Assembly (NCBI GenBank): GCA_019915015.1
Contig: JAHBBC010000004.1
Coordinates: 930,001-994,000 of the forward strand
Source of the DNA: Auriscalpium vulgare
Taxonomy: Eukaryota > Basidiomycota > Agaricomycetes > Russulales > Auriscalpiaceae
Direction of reading: 5' to 3'
DNA: 64,000 bases
Shown in pieces: positions 43,622 through 54,969 of this stretch. Numbering within the stretch: position 1 is the stretch's first letter; each line of letters starts with the position of its first letter. A program made the position numbers and the translations under genes. The notes beneath the pieces are model-generated. The model worked only from the letters and a program-made list of their open reading frames with translations, searched no databases and had not been told where the DNA came from.

Positions 43622-44698
43622 CTGCTCGAGGGTAGCATTAGTCAATTCTAGAACGTCCACGATGGCGACAAGGCGACCGTCAGCCTCCAAGCGAAATCAA
43701 GTAGTGGCCATCTGTAAACCATGAACAGACTGGGCTGGGCCAGACGACAAAGCGTCGTGAACGGTCGTCTTCGGGGCAGCCGTGTCAGGATGTGGGGTCA
43801 TGACGCGCACCACGCTGCACCTGCTCGCGTCCAAGCCAGCGGCAATGACGCGCAGCACGACGTCCTTGCTGGTGAAAATGCCTGCGATTCTGGGCACATT
43901 GATTCCAATGCCGGTCGTGCCCTCCATCACGCACACCGCCGTCGTCCGACGCTCCGCCATAAGTCGCGCGACCTCCTGAACTGTCGCCTTGGGTCCAACG
44001 GTCGCGGGCTGGGTGCGCGAGTCCATGACGGTGATGAGGTCCGGGAGCGCGGTCTTCTCGCGCAGGGCGTCGATGTACGTGAGCATCGCGGCGGCCTGCG
44101 GGTTCGTGCCGAGGCTCGCGCCGAGCTCGCTCTGCACGCCGGCGAGCGCGCTGTACAGCTGCTCGGACGCGGAAGAGCTGCGTTCGACCTTGTCCAGCGC
44201 CTCGTGGAAGACCTTGGTGATGTCGAGCAGGCCGGCGACGTTTCCCTCCTCGTTGCAGACGGGCTGGGGCGCGCGGTTCGGTCAGTGTGACGTGGAGCGG
44301 GAGAGGCGGTCGCGTACCAAGTGTCTGAAGTGCCGCCGCACCATGAGCTGCAGCGCCTCCGTCGCGCTGGCACAGTCGCGGGTGACCATAAGGCTCTGCG
44401 TCATAACATGGCTGGAGGGGGTCGTGTGGGGGTCGAGGCCGTCGGCGGTGACCTGTGCAGATCGTCAGGCCGGCGAGTCTCAGACGGTGCGCGCGCACAT
44501 ACCCGGTATGCCAGATCCTTCGCCGCTCAGTCCCTCCTCTTCGTCGACAACGAGGACGCAGTCGGTGCGCTTGGCGGCACAGAGCTGGCTCGCTTCCGTG
44601 ACGGTGATGGTCTCGGAGGCGGTGAGCGCGGGGCTAGGCTTGAGCGGCGGTATGTGCAGGACAGAGGGACCTTCAGGTGGGTTGGGAGCGTGGGACAT
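43622..44698 (-). pseudogene. CBS-domain protein pseudogene (CBS-PB1 type), truncated
   Basis: ATG 44698 begins MSHAPNPPEG, and the CBS repeats read ASQLCAAKRTDCVLVV, VTADGLDPHTTP, RHFRHL, GLLDITKVFHEALDKVER, AERRTTAVCVMEG and GIFTSKDVVLRVIAAGLD. Intron borders are kept at 44503 and near 44320. A deletion of about 8 nt after GLSG shifts the frame before AKDLAYR, and a second disruption lies after TVHDAL, although GHYLISL and EADGRLVAIVDVLELT can still be read in other frames. Sequence ends at ATLEQINNM where SGF11 starts, so the PB1 half normally found in this family is absent. Dead copy of a regulatory, nucleotide-binding type protein. Confidence 0.75.
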
Positions 44699-44919
44699 GT
44701 TGCTTGGTCGGGAATGAGTTGTGACGAGACGCTGGTGAGGGTGAGAGGGCACGCTCGCCAGGGGACGGGGGCACTTAAACGCGGTGTGGCGTGGCTACGA
44801 GCGCCGACTGCTCCTCTGCACCTCCCACTCTTCGTCGCCTCTCGCTGTTCGCTTTCTGCGTGACCCCTTCGTCGAGCGCACCGACGCCCACTGTTCCATC
44901 CTCGCACTCACGCCCACCC

Positions 44920-45780
44920 GCGCGCCTTTCTCTCGCAGGCATGTGCGTCCTGGTATTCTGCTCCCCGTCGCCTGCGCACTAACGCGATTTCTCCAGTCTG
45001 CGGACCTACCCCCGTCGCAGGCGCTGACGCGCTCCAGCCTCTCCAGTTTCTGGCAGTAAAGGTGCGCCGTTGACTTGCATTGTCCGTCGCGTGCGCGATG
45101 ATACGAACGTCTCCGTTCGCTGCCTCATCACTCTTCGTGCGCCAACCTTCTGTCTCCCGCACGCTGACGCATACCTCTCATTCTTGTCCTTCTCTCGCAG
45201 TGCAGCAGGTGCGTCCGTTCCTTCATCTGTATAGTCCACCGCGAAACTCCCCTTTGAAGCCTCCTACACTCTTCGCCATCCCTCCGCCACGCCCGCCGAC
45301 GCCTACTGTTCTGAATCGCGTCCTCTTTCGCAGGCGCTGACGCAAAGCCCCAGCCTTTCCAGCTTCTCGCAGTGCAGGTATTGACTTGCAATATCCGTCA
45401 CGCGCGCTGACACGAAGTTCCAGTTCACAGCCTCGTCTTTCGTGCGTCCTTCTTCGCCACCCTTCTGTCCCGCATGCTGACGCGCTCCTCCAGTCGTTCG
45501 GTCGCCCGTTACTTGCGCAGTGCAGGCGCGTCGTCGATTTCCAATCTGCACCGCCCGCGCGCTGATACGAACCTCTCCCGTTTGCAGCGCCATCTGTCCT
45601 CCTCCTTTATCAACACGCAGTGACCCGCACCGTTCCACGCGCGTGTTTTTTCGCCTTCGTAGGACCAGGTGCGTTCTCTTCTTCTACTGTCCGTCGCGCG
45701 AGCTGACCTCCCACCTGCAGCTTGTCCATCAACGCGCACGCTGGCCCGCGATACCTCCCTCGCAGCACAGAGAATTGCCA
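44920..45780. repeat. Degenerate array of intron-like segments
   Basis: Eight or so segments of 60-150 bp repeat a theme of GTGCGT(C/T), CGCGC-CTGA(C/T)ACGA and CTCCAGT or TCGCAG. The whole stretch resembles a run of 5' and 3' splice sites with short exon-like pieces, directly upstream of the small gene at 45783. No long coding frame is supported. Confidence 0.45.
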
Positions 45781-45782
45781 GA

Positions 45783-46088
45783 ATGTCGAGAACGGTGCGC
45801 CGCGCTATCGCTGAGTTCCTCGAGGTACGTCACTAGTTTGCTGCCCGGGTTGGCTGAATCGTATCCTTCCAGGACAAGGACGGGTACGACGACTTCGTGC
45901 GGCGCGCCTCCTAGGGTCGCGTCGGCGGGCACGTCTGGCCGCACAAGGGGAGCAAGATGGCGCGCAAGGTGGAATCGGTCATCGGGTCGACCAGCACCGA
46001 GCAGCGCGTGCTCGTCCTCTACGTCCGTGGGCTCGACCAGATCAAGTTGTCCTTCGACACCGCCGCGCCGCCGACCAGGGGGGTCTGA
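45783..46088 (+). pseudogene. Small unrecognised two-exon gene with in-frame stop
   Basis: Exon 1 (45783-45824) reads MSRTVRRAIAEFLE; after a 48-nt GT-AG intron exon 2 reads DKDGYDDFVRRAS, then TAG at 45912-45914, then continues in the same frame GRVGGHVWPHKGSKMARKVE and STSTEQRVLVLYVRGLDQI to TGA 46086. The composition on both sides of the stop is equally protein-like, so a single stop mutation, an error or read-through are all possible. It ends 80 bp before the D2 boundary. No family recognised. Confidence 0.4.
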
Positions 46089-46170
46089 TCTAATTGAGGA
46101 TGTAGTCCGGGCAATGTCAGCAAGCCGGCGAAAGGCGGCGGTCAGAATCGGTAGTGGTAAATGTGCATAG

Positions 46171-46481
46171 CATCTTCCTCTCGCGTCAGTGTACATACAG
46201 TCACAGAATTTGAAGTCCTCTTTGGTCAGACACTGGTACTTCTCGTCCTTGTCGGCCAAGCTCTTATCCGGCATGCCGAGTGCGACGAGAGCCGGACGCG
46301 AGCGCCGGTACGTCGTCGTCTCTCGCGCAATGGCGTCGTCTTTGCGGTGCGCCATGGACTTTGTTCGCGTCTAGACGTAGCGAAGTAGGCGGCGCCCATG
46401 GGCAGAGCAAAGTCGGCGAAATCCATGGGGTTGATTTTCTGACTCAGGTGGAAATTGCCATCTGTGGCGTAGTACAAAGGA
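46171..46481 (-). pseudogene. KDZ-type transposase relic (D2 copy)
   Basis: Same sequence as 14090-14400 in D1, including DGNFHLSQK and YRRSRPALVALG segments in two frames. At the boundary the frame runs on into different flanking sequence, showing the copy was cut at this point. Confidence 0.5.
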
Positions 46482-46670
46482 ACCTGCGCGACGCGTTATG
46501 AGCACGCCCACCAAGTCCTCGCGTCTTCCACTGAGGATCCATGTTTGTGCCGAGATTGCGTAGGCAAAGCACGGCGATGGAACGCGGTGACATGTTGCAA
46601 AGTACGAGGCAGGCGTCTTCCAAAATCGTGGACAGCAGACTGGATGAGGAAAATGATGACGTTCATGAGG

Positions 46671-47501
46671 CGATTCGCTAGGGCTTGGATACGTCGTTCA
46701 ATTTCCTAATGACGCCCGGAAAAGTCGACTTGCTGTCAGCCCGTCATTCGGCTGCGATGCCAGGCAGACCTGCGACGACCAAGCTGCAGAGGTTACTTTG
46801 CCGGTCTTCCATTTGTAACGATCGTCCGAGGCTTTGGTTCTGATCAAGGTGATCAGACAACATATTATACGAATACTATGCGGTTTAGACATACCTGCAC
46901 ACCGAGTATTTGCTCCATCCGGCTAAGACTCTGCATGACGGTGTTGGAGCCCACGGGGAGGACGTCCAATGTGGCCTGCTGAACCAACGACGTAATTGAT
47001 TCGTACGGAGATTAGATTCAAGATGCGCGCTGGGCAGAAACAATCAGCAGACAGTCCTGCCACAGCACGTCGTAGACTCACGGTGATCTCAAGTGTCGAC
47101 CTTTTGACCATGAAGTATGGCGACAGCGGACCTGTCTGAAGCTCATCGGGTTCAACACAAGTCGTAGGCCATCTGTCAGGTTCATGAGCGCCCAGCAGCA
47201 GTTCGCGATCATACGCGGGGTGTCTGAAAGCCCATTGCCGAGCACGGAGACGAGCGGGTGCAGGTGCACTTCGGGCTTGATTGAGGTGATCAGGTTCTCG
47301 CATACGTGGCCGAGCGTCCGGCAATGTCTTTGACGTGCTCAAGCGTATCGTGCATCATGTCGATGAGGATCGGGAGCGCTTGATTGACGAGCAGCTGCGG
47401 GTCCGGCCCGACGAGGATCGATCCAAAGGCCATCAAGCACGCCAGTCGGGCGACTTGATGTTCGCCTCAACTACGGACATGCCTTCAAGCAGACCCTGGT
47501 G
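46671..47501 (-). pseudogene. Importin-beta (Kap95-like) pseudogene, D2 copy
   Basis: Same relic as at 14590-15420, with the same frame breaks, so the decay predates the D1/D2 duplication. Confidence 0.8.
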
Positions 47502-49333
47502 ATCACACTTTCAGGGCGACACCCCAGACGTGGCGCCTATCGGGAGGGGGCTGCAAATGCGCGCAGGGTGTCTAGCACGCGGCCTGGTGGAGGTCGTTGG
47601 CTTGTTGACGACGTCCAAGGAGGGGGGCGTTCCGGGGAAGCGTCCAGAGCCAATCCCGCAGTGTGGACGGCGTCCAGGAGGCGCTACACGGTGTCGACGG
47701 CGTCCAGAAGCCCGTCGAGGCAAATACCAGGCGGTGCTGCTCGATGTGATCTATAGGGGTGTCGACGGAAACCGAACCGGGTCACAGAATGATATGCGGC
47801 GTCCGCTCGATAACACGAGGCCAAGGCTCGCGCGCGCGTCGCCAGCGAGTTCATAGGTATTTTCGTGTCCGTTCAGCCAGAGGTGGAGGGCGATTTGGGC
47901 CGCTCGAACCGGTCCACGCTTTGGACAATTTCCACAGTAACTCAGTCGATTAACGACGACGTCAATGTAGATGTAGATGCGGTGTGCTGGAGAAGTCATC
48001 CAATGAAATGTGTCCAGAGCGTCGCGCCGCATGTCTGCGACTTTTTGTTTCTTTTTTTTTTGGAATCCAGATTATTGCCTACTCGGGGCGCGCGGCCCCA
48101 TGCGGGACGTGATACATATGAGCCCCCCGCCCCGCGCTCTCCCGGGATAAGGTGAAGCTGGTGCGAGGGCGCCGTAACTCGAGGGGCATGGATGTCCAAC
48201 ACCGGATGAACGAATCATCGAGGGATGTCTGCGACGTCCATCGATGACGCGGCATGTACCTGGGCATCCAGGTCGTCCTGAGAGGCGGATGTGGCGTCGA
48301 GAATGATGCCGAGGCGTATTGACGGCGTCCTGCAGGGCAGGAACCAACCCACAGTGATGCTGAGGCATCTCGACTGCAGGGCAGGAACCAACCCACAACC
48401 ATGTGCTACAAACTGCCGCGCCGCGCATAGCACGGCTTGTAGAAGACGGTGGGACCTAAATGCGGTACGAATACGCGCTGGGAGGGTGCGCAGGGTGTCC
48501 AATAGTGCCGCTTGCCGTTGGAAGGCTGGAATGCGCGACGGAGAACATCCACGAGCTCAGTGGCTTGTCGACGACGTCCATTGAGGTGTGGCGTGCACGC
48601 GCGAATCGTCCGCCGTCCGCACGCTTCGGGCGGCGCAAACACATCCAGAAGGGCGTTGCATGCTGTCAGAGGGCACCAGGACTACCGCTTGGATATGAAC
48701 GGCGTTGTGGGGTGTACGCGGGAGACGAAGATGCTTGCAACAATGTTCAAGGTGATTCCGCAGAGATTAAGGCGCAAGGTTTGTGAAGAGCCGCTTCATG
48801 GGGATGAAAGATCACGGCGCCACTGTCTACCTGCAATTTCAGCGATCTCGCAAAACAGATAAGACAACCACGATGCTTACCTGGCGCTTGGAACGAACGT
48901 TAAGGTCGCTGAGTTCGAAACGCGCGGTACGCTCGACCTTAGGCTTTGTGCTCGAATGCTCGAAGGGCAACCACTACTAAAAGTACGGTCACCTCACAGG
49001 TCTTCGTAACAGTGAAGTATGACATACCTCAGCGGGAAGTTGAATATGACGTGCCAATCCACTGAAATCACGGGCGTTGACGGGACACGCTACTATCGGA
49101 CGTGATTGGTGTATTGGTTGATGTCAGAGCTCTTGCGAGTGACGTCGGCCTTCAGACGCTCGATCTATTCTTTTAGCGGATCGTTGCGCGGACCAAGAGC
49201 TTCCGTCCTTCTGTGTCTGGCTCTGTTACGCGGCGGAGGGATGTAAAGACTTACAGATCCAAGAGTCGTCGCGATGTAGACATGCGCAACGTAGCCATCG
49301 AGGGAAGACCTCTCGAGGCTGGATCTGCAGAGA

Positions 49334-49651
49334 CTACTCCCTCCTCTCGTTTCGACACACGTCGATGCGTCGAGTACAAGATCGCGGAGGAGAGCTAATC
49401 CATGCGAGCGAAGTCAGGTTGACTGGAACATCAGGACTCGTTCCTCCTGTGCCTAGCTTTGTTACGCCGGCCTCGGTGTGCATGCCAGGTGGCTCAGCGT
49501 AACCCGATGACGGCGGGCTGGGAGTGGCGTACGGTGGGTAGGCGGCGAGAGAGGCAATGTGCCGGGGCAAGGAAGATATGGACGAGAGCGGTGAGTCGTC
49601 CATCTCGAGCTCCATGGGCGCGCGACCTCCCCGGGCACCGGATGTCGCCAC
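49334..49651 (-). pseudogene. 3' fragment of the unrecognised gene also at 17300-18060
   Basis: The frame through ELEMDDSP, SSISSLPRHI and GVTKLGTGG is open here because the extra base of D1 is missing, but the upstream half of the gene is replaced at the D2 boundary by other sequence. Confidence 0.5.
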
Positions 49652-49735
49652 AACCGGCGAAAATCGCGCTGGACGCCACCCTTCTCCCGTCGTCGCCGCA
49701 GAGCGCCGCTGCGCTCTTTAGCTTCTTAACAATGA

Positions 49736-50017
49736 ATGTCGTACGGCACCCTGCTTGGAAGGTTTCGGCTGTGGAGCGCGCGGGGAGGGATGGTGGATGT
49801 CGCGGATATCGTGGATGCGTTGTTGAAGCGCATGGGCGTCCGTCAGTCGTTCACAGCATGGACTGGCGGACCGGTCATCCAGTGGGTCGATTTGAAGGGG
49901 CGAGCTCTCAACGAGTTGGCTGAGGTGGAAGAGATAGAGTACCGGGAGAGTCTGCCGATGCGCATCGCGCGGGGGCTTTCGTTGTTCCCTGTGCGGGAGG
50001 ACGTTTATACCAAGTAA
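49736..50017 (+). CDS. Unrecognised C-terminal coding segment, copy 1
   Basis: Frame ending GGPVIQWVDLKGRALNELAE then SLPMRIARGLSLFPVRED and YTK-stop. The last 50 residues recur almost unchanged at 51080-51227, where the two copies differ by an in-frame deletion of four codons and a few substitutions. In-frame change between copies suggests selection on the protein or recent duplication. No family recognised. Confidence 0.4.
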   Translation: MSYGTLLGRFRLWSARGGMVDVADIVDALLKRMGVRQSFTAWTGGPVIQWVDLKGRALNELAEVEEIEYRESLPMRIARGLSLFPVREDVYTK

Positions 50018-50303
50018 AATGTGATGTGATGATGCAGACGGAGTGCCGCACCACGCGCAGCACCATGATGGGCAGTCGTACGTTCTTCGGCAATGACAGT
50101 AGCATGAAAGTACTGCGCGAGATCAATCAGCCGCTCGCTAGGGCGATCGAGTGGCTTCGACGTCAGACCACCCTCGGTGTTGAGAAAGAATTGCTGGTCA
50201 TGTTTCCCGGTGGGGTCATGGTCCAGCAGACTGTACGGGATGTAGAGCCAATCGCGGATTGCATTGTCGATGCGTGTGGGAACCGCTGGAATGACACACA
50301 GAG

Positions 50304-50885
50304 TCAGTCTGTGTGCGATAACAGGAATCGAGGGACGAGCATGTGGGCGAACGATGCGATGCAGACTCGGATGCTACCGAACGATGTGACACAACGAAAG
50401 TGCCCGAACGAAGCGATGCTGACTGTCCGAAACGACGCGACAACGACGCGACGACGACGACGCAAATGTGCAGAACATATAAAGAAAAAAGGACTCACTA
50501 TGTGACGCAGTGGTTGCCCGGAAACCATCGCGAATCGGAGGCAGCACGCGAGCAGCGCGCACACCCGCAACCGCGCGTCCCCAACCGCAGCAACGAGCGG
50601 GTTCGGCACGGCAGGGCCGGCGGCCGGCACGGCGGCGGGGCCGGCGGCGGGCAACGGAACCAGATGCGCAGGCGCGGGCTCGGGGACAGGGTTGACATGG
50701 GCAAGGTCGTCCAAACCTGCCTCATGGTCCGGGGGAGCGACAGCGTTGTCCACGGGCGCGTCGGCGGGAAGAGGAACGACGGCAGGAAGGGGGGCATCGA
50801 CGGGAGCGAGCGGCGGGGAAACTGGGGTAGGGGCAACGTCGTTGAGAGGAGCAAGGGAAGGGGGATTAAGGCCGATGTGAGCCAT
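50304..50885 (-). CDS. Unrecognised Ala/Pro-rich protein start
   Basis: From ATG 50885 the frame reads MAHIGLNPPSLAPLNDVAPT and is Pro/Ala/Val-rich for about 110 codons, then loses protein-like composition after about 50530, where a splice donor may lie. The opposite strand is also open because of GC bias. No domain. Confidence 0.25.
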   Translation of the reverse strand: MAHIGLNPPSLAPLNDVAPTPVSPPLAPVDAPLPAVVPLPADAPVDNAVAPPDHEAGLDDLAHVNPVPEPAPAHLVPLPAAGPAAVPAAGPAVPNPLVAAVGDARLRVCALLACCLRFAMVSGQPLRHIVSPFFFICSAHLRRRRRVVVASFRTVSIASFGHFRCVTSFGSIRVCIASFAHMLVPRFLLSHTD

Positions 50886-51079
50886 GATGTATGCAAGTAG
50901 AAGGCGAGTCGAATACAAAACAATTAGGTAGGATGATACGGACTAGGACGCGATGGCGACGGAACGACGGTGTGAGCTGGTCGTCGTCGAGAGCGAAGAG
51001 CGCGCGGAAGCATCCGCACGCCTTCGCTCAGCTGGACAGCCGGGGCCGGCCTCGCAAACTCAGCCGGCCCGGCATACAG

Positions 51080-51227
51080 GACTGGCGGACCGGTCATCCA
51101 GTGGGTCGATTTGAAGGGGCGAGCTCTCAACGAATTGGCTGAGGTGGAGGAGCGGGAGAGTCTGCCGATGCGCATCGCGCGGGGGCTTTCGTTGTTCCCT
51201 GTGCGGGAGGACCTTTATACCAAGTAA
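51080..51227 (+). CDS. Unrecognised C-terminal coding segment, copy 2
   Basis: Second copy of the segment at about 49860-50017, reading GGPVIQWVDLKGRALNELAE to YTK-stop. The upstream sequence differs from copy 1. Confidence 0.4.
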
Positions 51228-51348
51228 AATGGAGACAACTCTATACTCTCTTGATGGGTACATCAAGCGGGGCAAAAGAGCGACGTTATGACGTGCAACT
51301 ACAACGACTGGGCTATGGCAAGGGACGGCGGAAAAGTGGAAAGCAGGG

Positions 51349-51848
51349 CCAATACGAGCAGCCCACGTTGACGAAGTATGGTCTGCGGGTTTAATGGCTG
51401 AAAGCGGTGCCAACGCGGACTACCCCATCCATTGCAAATGCCATCTTGGGGGCCATTACCGACCACCGGACGGCGTCCTTTCGCGCCGCGGCGTTCCGGG
51501 CTCGCGTTCCGCCGCAGGTATCCCACAATGCAGTGGGTCATCATTGGCGTCTCGTGCGTGAACGCGGGGGCACGGCGCCTTCGAGGGATGTGAGCACGTT
51601 CGCGGGGAGGGGGCGGTGGTGTAGTAGGTCGAGCAAGATGTGTAGTACCCCAATGAAACCAAAATGAAATGCACAGGACTGATGCAATGTGTCCAGGACC
51701 AGACCTGGCCCGCATGAGAGTGCTGAGCTGGGGTCTGGCCGGCACGAGCTGGGCTGTTGAGCGGAGAGCGGGAGCACAGGCTGCGCGGCGCAACGGGCCG
51801 AGCGCGCGTGGCCCGCTTTGACACTGTTTGGCCGCCATCAAGCGTCTA
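51349..51848. repeat. 500-bp direct repeat, left copy
   Basis: Matches 53168-53664 with one 3-bp indel and one or two substitutions. The repeats bracket 1319 bp that consists mostly of the inverted copy of 33 kb. Ends are not TG...CA and I saw no target duplication, so an LTR element is possible but unproven; a partial tandem duplication of 1819 bp explains it equally well. Confidence 0.95.
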
Positions 51849-51875
51849 GGGCTCGAGTGCTCACAAACTCAGAGT

Positions 51876-53030
51876 CAGCACTCAATGTCCATCCAGACTT
51901 GCGACCGCAGCCCGCACTGGCACTCCTCCCCGCAGCCTTGAACATGCTCAACCCGGCCTGTCCGGGCGAAGCAAGCAGAGAGCGCTGTGTGGGTGTGGGA
52001 GCCTTGTTCGTGTCGTCTGCCCCGCCGTGCTCCTCCTCCCCATCCCCCGCCCAGGACTTCGCGCCCATGGACGACGCAGCCAGCAAGATGTCCCAAGAAA
52101 CCCACGTCTATCATCGTCTATCTCAAATGACGCCGACACGCGGACATCGCTGGTCGTGGCCGCGTGCCTCGCCGCATCGCCATCGCTTTTTGGCCAGGTG
52201 TGTTGTCATTCGCCGTGCGCGCGCGCCTCTCATCCATCATGCCCTCACAGCTAGTGATACCCGCTCGCAGCGCTCCAGTCGCAATCTCGCCATTGAAGTC
52301 GCGGCGATCACGGCGTGTACGCGGGTCCACCACAGGAAGACAGCGTCCACCGGCGCCGCCGTTTGCGTCGTCTGCATCCGCCGAAGAGCAGCTCAATGTG
52401 GAGCACTTGGTCCGGCTCGTCCTGTGCGTCATCACAGGGGTGACACAGGAAAGCAAGCGATGGCAGGCTATGTCGCAATCGGCTGGCCGTCGGTGCTACT
52501 ACCCGCGATCGACGTGGTGAAGCCATCCAGGAAGGCTGCGCAGACGACAAGGTGTGCTGTCATTTTTCCCGCTCATCGCGTTCCATTCTGACAGCCTGCG
52601 CTACTTTTGTTCGCTGCCGTAGCCCTCACGGCGCCCGCCCGAAGTGTGGTGTAGCCGCGTGCACCGTGCCCATGCTCCGGCGTGGCCGTCGACGCTGTCT
52701 TGTGTTGTGTCAGGTGTGTTATCTCCCATTGTATCTTGCGGCTGCAGGAATATGCCCATGAACTGGCCCGTTCATTTCAGCTCGCACGCACACGTGTCGC
52801 TGCAGACCGTGAGGCCCGCGCGGCATCCCCTGCGCCGCTGGTTGTGCTGTCCGCGTTTAAATACAAACAGCGCACGGCGGAGTGGTTCGTCCGGTTTGTC
52901 TTTCGGTTGAAAGGCGTGGTGGGAAAGGAAGAATAGCCATGCCTAGGCAGTCGCAGGACTGCAGCCTTGCCTATCAAGCGATGTAACCGCGCTCTGTCCA
53001 TGTCGTTCTTGGAGCCAGCTCGCAGGTGAG
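51876..53030. repeat. Inverted-duplication copy 2
   Basis: Reverse complement of 32835-33952 and the less deleted copy. The + strand shows exon-like segments (EEQLNVEHLVRLVLCVITGV; later EYAHELARSFQLARTRVAAD and SAFKYKQRTAEWFVRF) separated by GT-AG borders, so the source was probably a spliced gene of unknown family. Confidence 0.9.
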
Positions 53031-53167
53031 ATGCTCCTTTTCATGCCCGCAGTGCTCCCTGATGACGCGGCTCCTTGCAACTTCCAGCAACTGACGCGAT
53101 CGAGTCCCACCACTCAACTTCTGCCATCACGGCGTCGCCTCGCGCCGCCATGCCAGCCGTCCGCGCG

Positions 53168-53664
53168 CCAATACGAGCAGCCCACGTTGACGAAGTATGG
53201 TCTGCGGGTTTAATGGCTGAAAGCGGTGCCAACGCGGACTACCCCATCCATTGCAAATGCCATCTTGGGGGCCATTACCGACCACCGGACGGCGTCCTTT
53301 CGCGCCGCGGCGTTCCGGGCTCGCGTTCCGCCGCAGGTATCCCACAATGCAGTGGGTCATCATTGGCGTCTCGTGCGTGAACGCGGGGGCACGGCGCCTT
53401 CGAGGGATGTGAGCACGTTCGCGGGGAGGGGGCGGTGGTGTAGTAGGTCGAGCAAGATGTGTAGTACCCCAATGAAACCAAAATGAAACGCACAGGACTG
53501 ATGCAATGTGTCCAGGACCAGACCTGGCCCGCATGAGAGTGCTGAGCTGGGGTCTGGCCGGCACGAGCTGGGCTGTTGAGCGGAGAGCGGGAGCACAGGC
53601 TGCGCGGCGCAACGGGCCGAGCGCGCGTGGCCCGCTTTGACACTGTTTGGCCATCAAGCGTCTA
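53168..53664. repeat. 500-bp direct repeat, right copy
   Basis: See 51349-51848. Just beyond its right end lies the 37-bp motif shared with about 41704-41740. Confidence 0.95.
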
Positions 53665-54839
53665 TATAATTTGCCACCCCGCGCAACGGCTGGACAATGG
53701 CAAGGTAGCTGTCGCCCGCAGCGGTGCTTTTCGAGTTCGCATATAGCAGCCAAAACAGATTCTGCAATATATATATATATGTAGGATGGATTTAACCCAT
53801 GTTGCGGGCGGGGTTTTGGTTGCCCGTGGTCTATGCCGCGGCACGTTTCTCTCGCTTAGTACCTATAGTATCTAATCTCGTTCCCTTTCTTCGTGTTCCC
53901 TTTCTTCTCGTGTACCCATATACCTTGCGAGTGGCCGCACGCACCCTCACGTCGTCTCTTGCGCGCCGCTCGCAGTCTCTCGCAGGTCTCAGTTTTTGCC
54001 CCACCACGCCTCCCTAATTCACGATAAATCTGTTCTTACATTTCTTCATTGCTTCACTCCTTCCGTACTTTTAGTCCTACAGGAGTTGGCCTGAAGCGCC
54101 CATGGCTCTCTCGGACGAGTCGGACCGCAATCGAGACCCTTTGCCCCGCAACCCCGCCCTCGCCAAAATGGCCGAGGACGCGCTACTCTAGTGCCGGCCT
54201 CGGCCCCTTCACTCTCGCTCCCGCCTCGTCAACGGTGAGCAGGCATTGAATGTTGTTTCCGGAAAACATATGGCGGTGTTTCTCGTCACGCGTCACGTGT
54301 CACGCGTAACATGTAACAGGCGGGATCTAGATTGGATCTAGATTCTACGTAGCGCGTAGCGCGTTAAGCAGCTCCCCGTCTCGTCTGCCTCCTTGGACTT
54401 GAAGCCAGAGCCAGCAGATAATTGACGGTAGCGGTTTCTGTCCCCGGTTTTCAAGTCGGCAACCGATGCCCGTCGCTCATTGTCCGTCAGGAACGCTGGC
54501 ACTAAACCTCAAGCTCTTTCATTCCTTATATATGCACTCATAATCGCCAGCAGAACAACGACGGCACGGACGAAGCCCATCCCCATCACACTATATCAAA
54601 CAGCAGTCAGCCCGATTCGACATGACTCTACTGGGACCATAGTTACACTCACAAATACCCTAGACCGAGAACACGGGTCGCAACGTATAACCCGTCTCCG
54701 TCTAACCCGCTTTAAGGTTTTCTTCTGTATTTCAACAGCTTGAAATTCGGAAGTCAACCGAGAGGACACCCTGCGTCGCCTTTTTTGCGTAACCGTCGAC
54801 ACCTTCTGCGATGCAGTGGGACCACCCAGCGACGTGGTA
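53665..54839. other. No firmly supported gene; clustered short repeats
   Basis: A possible first exon at about 54103-54190 reads MALSDESDRNRDPLPRNPAL, but no continuation is found. At 54286-54362 short units are repeated in clusters: GTCACGCGTCACGTGTCACGC, GGATCTAGATTGGATCTAGA and TAGCGCGTAGCGCG. A short AT dinucleotide run lies near 53768-53781. Confidence 0.4.
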
Positions 54840-54969
54840 TGGTTAGACGTCATCTGGAATGTCGGCCCTGGAGTATCTGGACACCGGGGATGACGTGAGC
54901 GGGAATCACGAATGAGGCGGACTCAGGACACACCAATCCGGTGACTACCAAGCTGCCAGTCCAGATGAA

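Larger units (their letters stand above)
46169..49616. repeat. Long direct repeat copy D2 (3.45 kb)
   Basis: Near-identical to D1 (14088-17533). At the right end it is joined at CCATG to unrelated sequence. It carries the same importin-beta and KDZ relics and the third copy of the short dispersed repeat. Confidence 0.95.

Noticed and set aside
45912..45914. Programmed stop read-through or recoding at TAG
   Set aside because: There is no supporting signal in the sequence; a simple mutation or base error is more likely.
51349..53664. Full LTR retrotransposon
   Set aside because: No gag, protease, reverse transcriptase or integrase frame is present, and the repeats lack TG...CA ends; kept only as a repeat pair.
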